From: an uncultured Erysipelotrichaceae bacterium
GTDB taxonomy: Bacteria > Bacillota_I > Bacilli_A > RF39 > UBA660
Reading direction: 5' to 3'
Assembly (NCBI GenBank): GCA_902783215.1
Contig: CACZQD010000068.1
Span: 1 to 5,705, forward strand
DNA length: 5,705 nt
The translations under genes were made by a program, and so were the position numbers. The notes under the pieces were generated by a model. It was given only the letters and a program-made list of their open reading frames with translations. It did not search any database and was not told the DNA's origin. This document shows, one piece after another, positions 5,185 through 5,705 of this stretch. Numbering within the stretch: the stretch's first letter is position 1; every line of letters starts with the position of its first letter.

Positions 5185-5601
5185 ATGGCAAAAAAAAGAA
5201 TAAAAAAATCAACAAAGAGACGCCTTACTATTTTTGGTACATTATCAATTATTGTTATTATTTATTTTCTTGTTTCGACAGGTTGTCAGGTTTATAATTT
5301 ATATAAATTAAATATTCAAAAGAATGAATTGCAAGTTCAATATAAAAAATTAAAAGATGATGCTGAAGAATTAAAAATTCAAATTAATCAGTTGCACGAT
5401 CCGGAATATTTGGCTAAATATGCTAGAGAGAATTATTCTTATTCAAAAGAAGGAGAATATATTATTAAGTTGAATGAAAAAGAAGAAAAAATAAAAAAAA
5501 TTAATCACAGTATTAATAAAGAATATATTGTTATAGGACTAAGTGGTTTTATAATATTGATTTTTATATATATTATTGGTAGGGGACTAAGAAAAAAATA
5601 A
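5185..5601 (+). CDS. divIC: DivIC-like septum formation initiator (FtsB/DivIC family) with an extra C-terminal membrane helix
   Basis: 138 residues. Seen: a basic cytoplasmic N-terminus (MAKKRIKKSTKRR); a membrane helix (about 14-33); a coiled coil (about 36-70) with heptad-spaced L/I in LNIQKNELQVQYKKLKDDAE and following residues; then HDPEYLAKYARENYSYSKEGE (71-91), the conserved L-x-D-P-x-Y-x-x-x-x-A-R-[ED] block of DivIC/FtsB proteins. Known: DivIC pairs with FtsL and DivIB in the divisome and controls septal wall synthesis. Odd: after a charged linker (about 97-112) a second hydrophobic helix (about 113-132) ends in GRGLRKK. This predicts a hairpin topology with both ends inside, whereas usual DivIC is single-pass with its C-terminus outside. 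Position after yabPQ matches Bacillus. Start: a modest GGTGAT (5176-5181) precedes ATG 5185; the gap to the yabQ stop is 21 nt. Its TAA is in a hairpin. Confidence 0.9.
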   Translation: MAKKRIKKSTKRRLTIFGTLSIIVIIYFLVSTGCQVYNLYKLNIQKNELQVQYKKLKDDAEELKIQINQLHDPEYLAKYARENYSYSKEGEYIIKLNEKEEKIKKINHSINKEYIVIGLSGFIILIFIYIIGRGLRKK

Positions 5602-5620
5602 CATAGCTTAATGCTATGTT
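5600..5620. terminator. Perfect hairpin at the divIC stop, possibly acting on minus-strand transcripts or as an mRNA 3' end
   Basis: AACATAGC (5600-5607) pairs with GCTATGTT (5613-5620) around TTAAT. The plus strand has no T-run after it (CTTAAATT), so it is a poor plus-strand terminator. Read on the minus strand, the hairpin is followed by ATTTTTTTC, made from the Lys codons at the divIC end, which looks like a terminator against antisense transcription into divIC. The divIC TAA (5599-5601) overlaps the stem. Confidence 0.5.
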
Positions 5621-5638
5621 CTTAAATTAAAATCTCAA

Positions 5639-5663
5639 CCGCACCACAAAGGTGCGGCTTTTT
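5639..5663 (+). terminator. Strong GC-rich intrinsic terminator of the yabPQ-divIC unit
   Basis: CCGCACC (5639-5645) pairs with GGTGCGG (5651-5657) around ACAAA, followed by C and five T (5659-5663). It is the most G:C-rich stem in the window and the clearest terminator energetically. Confidence 0.9.
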
Positions 5664-5671
5664 GATATAAT
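5643..5671 (+). promoter_or_regulatory. Candidate promoter of the next gene, again overlapping a terminator
   Basis: A perfect TATAAT (5666-5671) lies 17 bp after ACCACA (5643-5648), which matches TTGACA only at its last three bases. Those three bases (ACA) are in the terminator loop, so the geometry copies the rnr and smpB promoters with a weaker -35. The expected start is near 5678. Confidence 0.5.
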
Positions 5672-5675
5672 AAAA

Positions 5676-5705
5676 GAGCCCAACCCAACCAAAGGAGGAC
5701 TCATA
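5676..5705 (+). promoter_or_regulatory. C-rich leader and consensus ribosome site of a gene starting at or beyond the right edge
   Basis: AAAGGAGGA (5691-5699) is a near-perfect ribosome site. If the next two bases are TG, an ATG would begin at 5705, 6 nt after GGAGG. The preceding leader contains 8 C in 15 bases with a CCAAC/CCAACC repeat, unlike the rest of this AT-rich window. GAGCCC (5676-5681) can pair imperfectly with GGACTC (5697-5702), one mismatch, which would partly cover the ribosome site. The downstream gene cannot be identified. Confidence 0.55.

Overview
The window is AT-rich (by eye roughly a quarter to 30% GC), entirely plus-strand, and very tightly packed. It uses standard stop codons: TGA ends rnr, smpB, yabP and yabQ, so it does not use the Mycoplasma code. 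Strong AGGAGG-type ribosome sites, SpoVG, and the YabP/YabQ/DivIC cluster point to a low-GC Firmicute (Bacilli). A small-genome Erysipelotrichales/RF39-like gut lineage is my best guess, but that is inference. The gene order resembles no single model genome exactly: yqeY(3' part) - rnr - Cys-rich pilin-like membrane protein - smpB - spoVG - yabP - yabQ - divIC - (next gene starting at or just past the right edge).

Layout: (1) 1-334, the 3' part of yqeY. (2) 384-3757, rnr (RNase R) overlapping by 4 nt a 425-residue exported protein with 14 cysteines and a C-terminal two-helix T4SS-pilin-like module. (3) 3804-4554, smpB then spoVG; spoVG has its own candidate promoter overlapping the smpB stop. 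(4) 4595-5601, yabP-yabQ-divIC, with a 4-nt overlap between the first two and an unusual second membrane helix at the DivIC C-terminus. (5) 5602-5705, two consecutive hairpins, a -10 box, a C-rich leader and a consensus ribosome site for the next gene.

How they fit together: RNase R and SmpB both act in trans-translation and RNA quality control and are often neighbours; here the pilin-like gene sits between them. SpoVG is a nucleic-acid-binding regulator. YabP and YabQ are spore-cortex/coat-stage proteins and DivIC is a divisome protein, in the same order as in Bacillus subtilis.

The most notable signal is regulatory. The junctions at 331-365 and 3752-3787 carry almost the same composite element. 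It is a hairpin terminator whose 5' arm contains the stop codon of the upstream gene. Its loop plus two stem bases spell TAGACA, which lies exactly 17 bp upstream of a perfect TATAAT. The terminator of one transcript therefore doubles as the -35/spacer of the next promoter. A weaker version appears after divIC, and a terminator overlapping a sigma-E-like promoter lies between spoVG and yabP. All four gene ends that carry a hairpin embed the stop codon in it. No tRNA, rRNA, ssrA, CRISPR, insertion sequence or minus-strand gene was seen.
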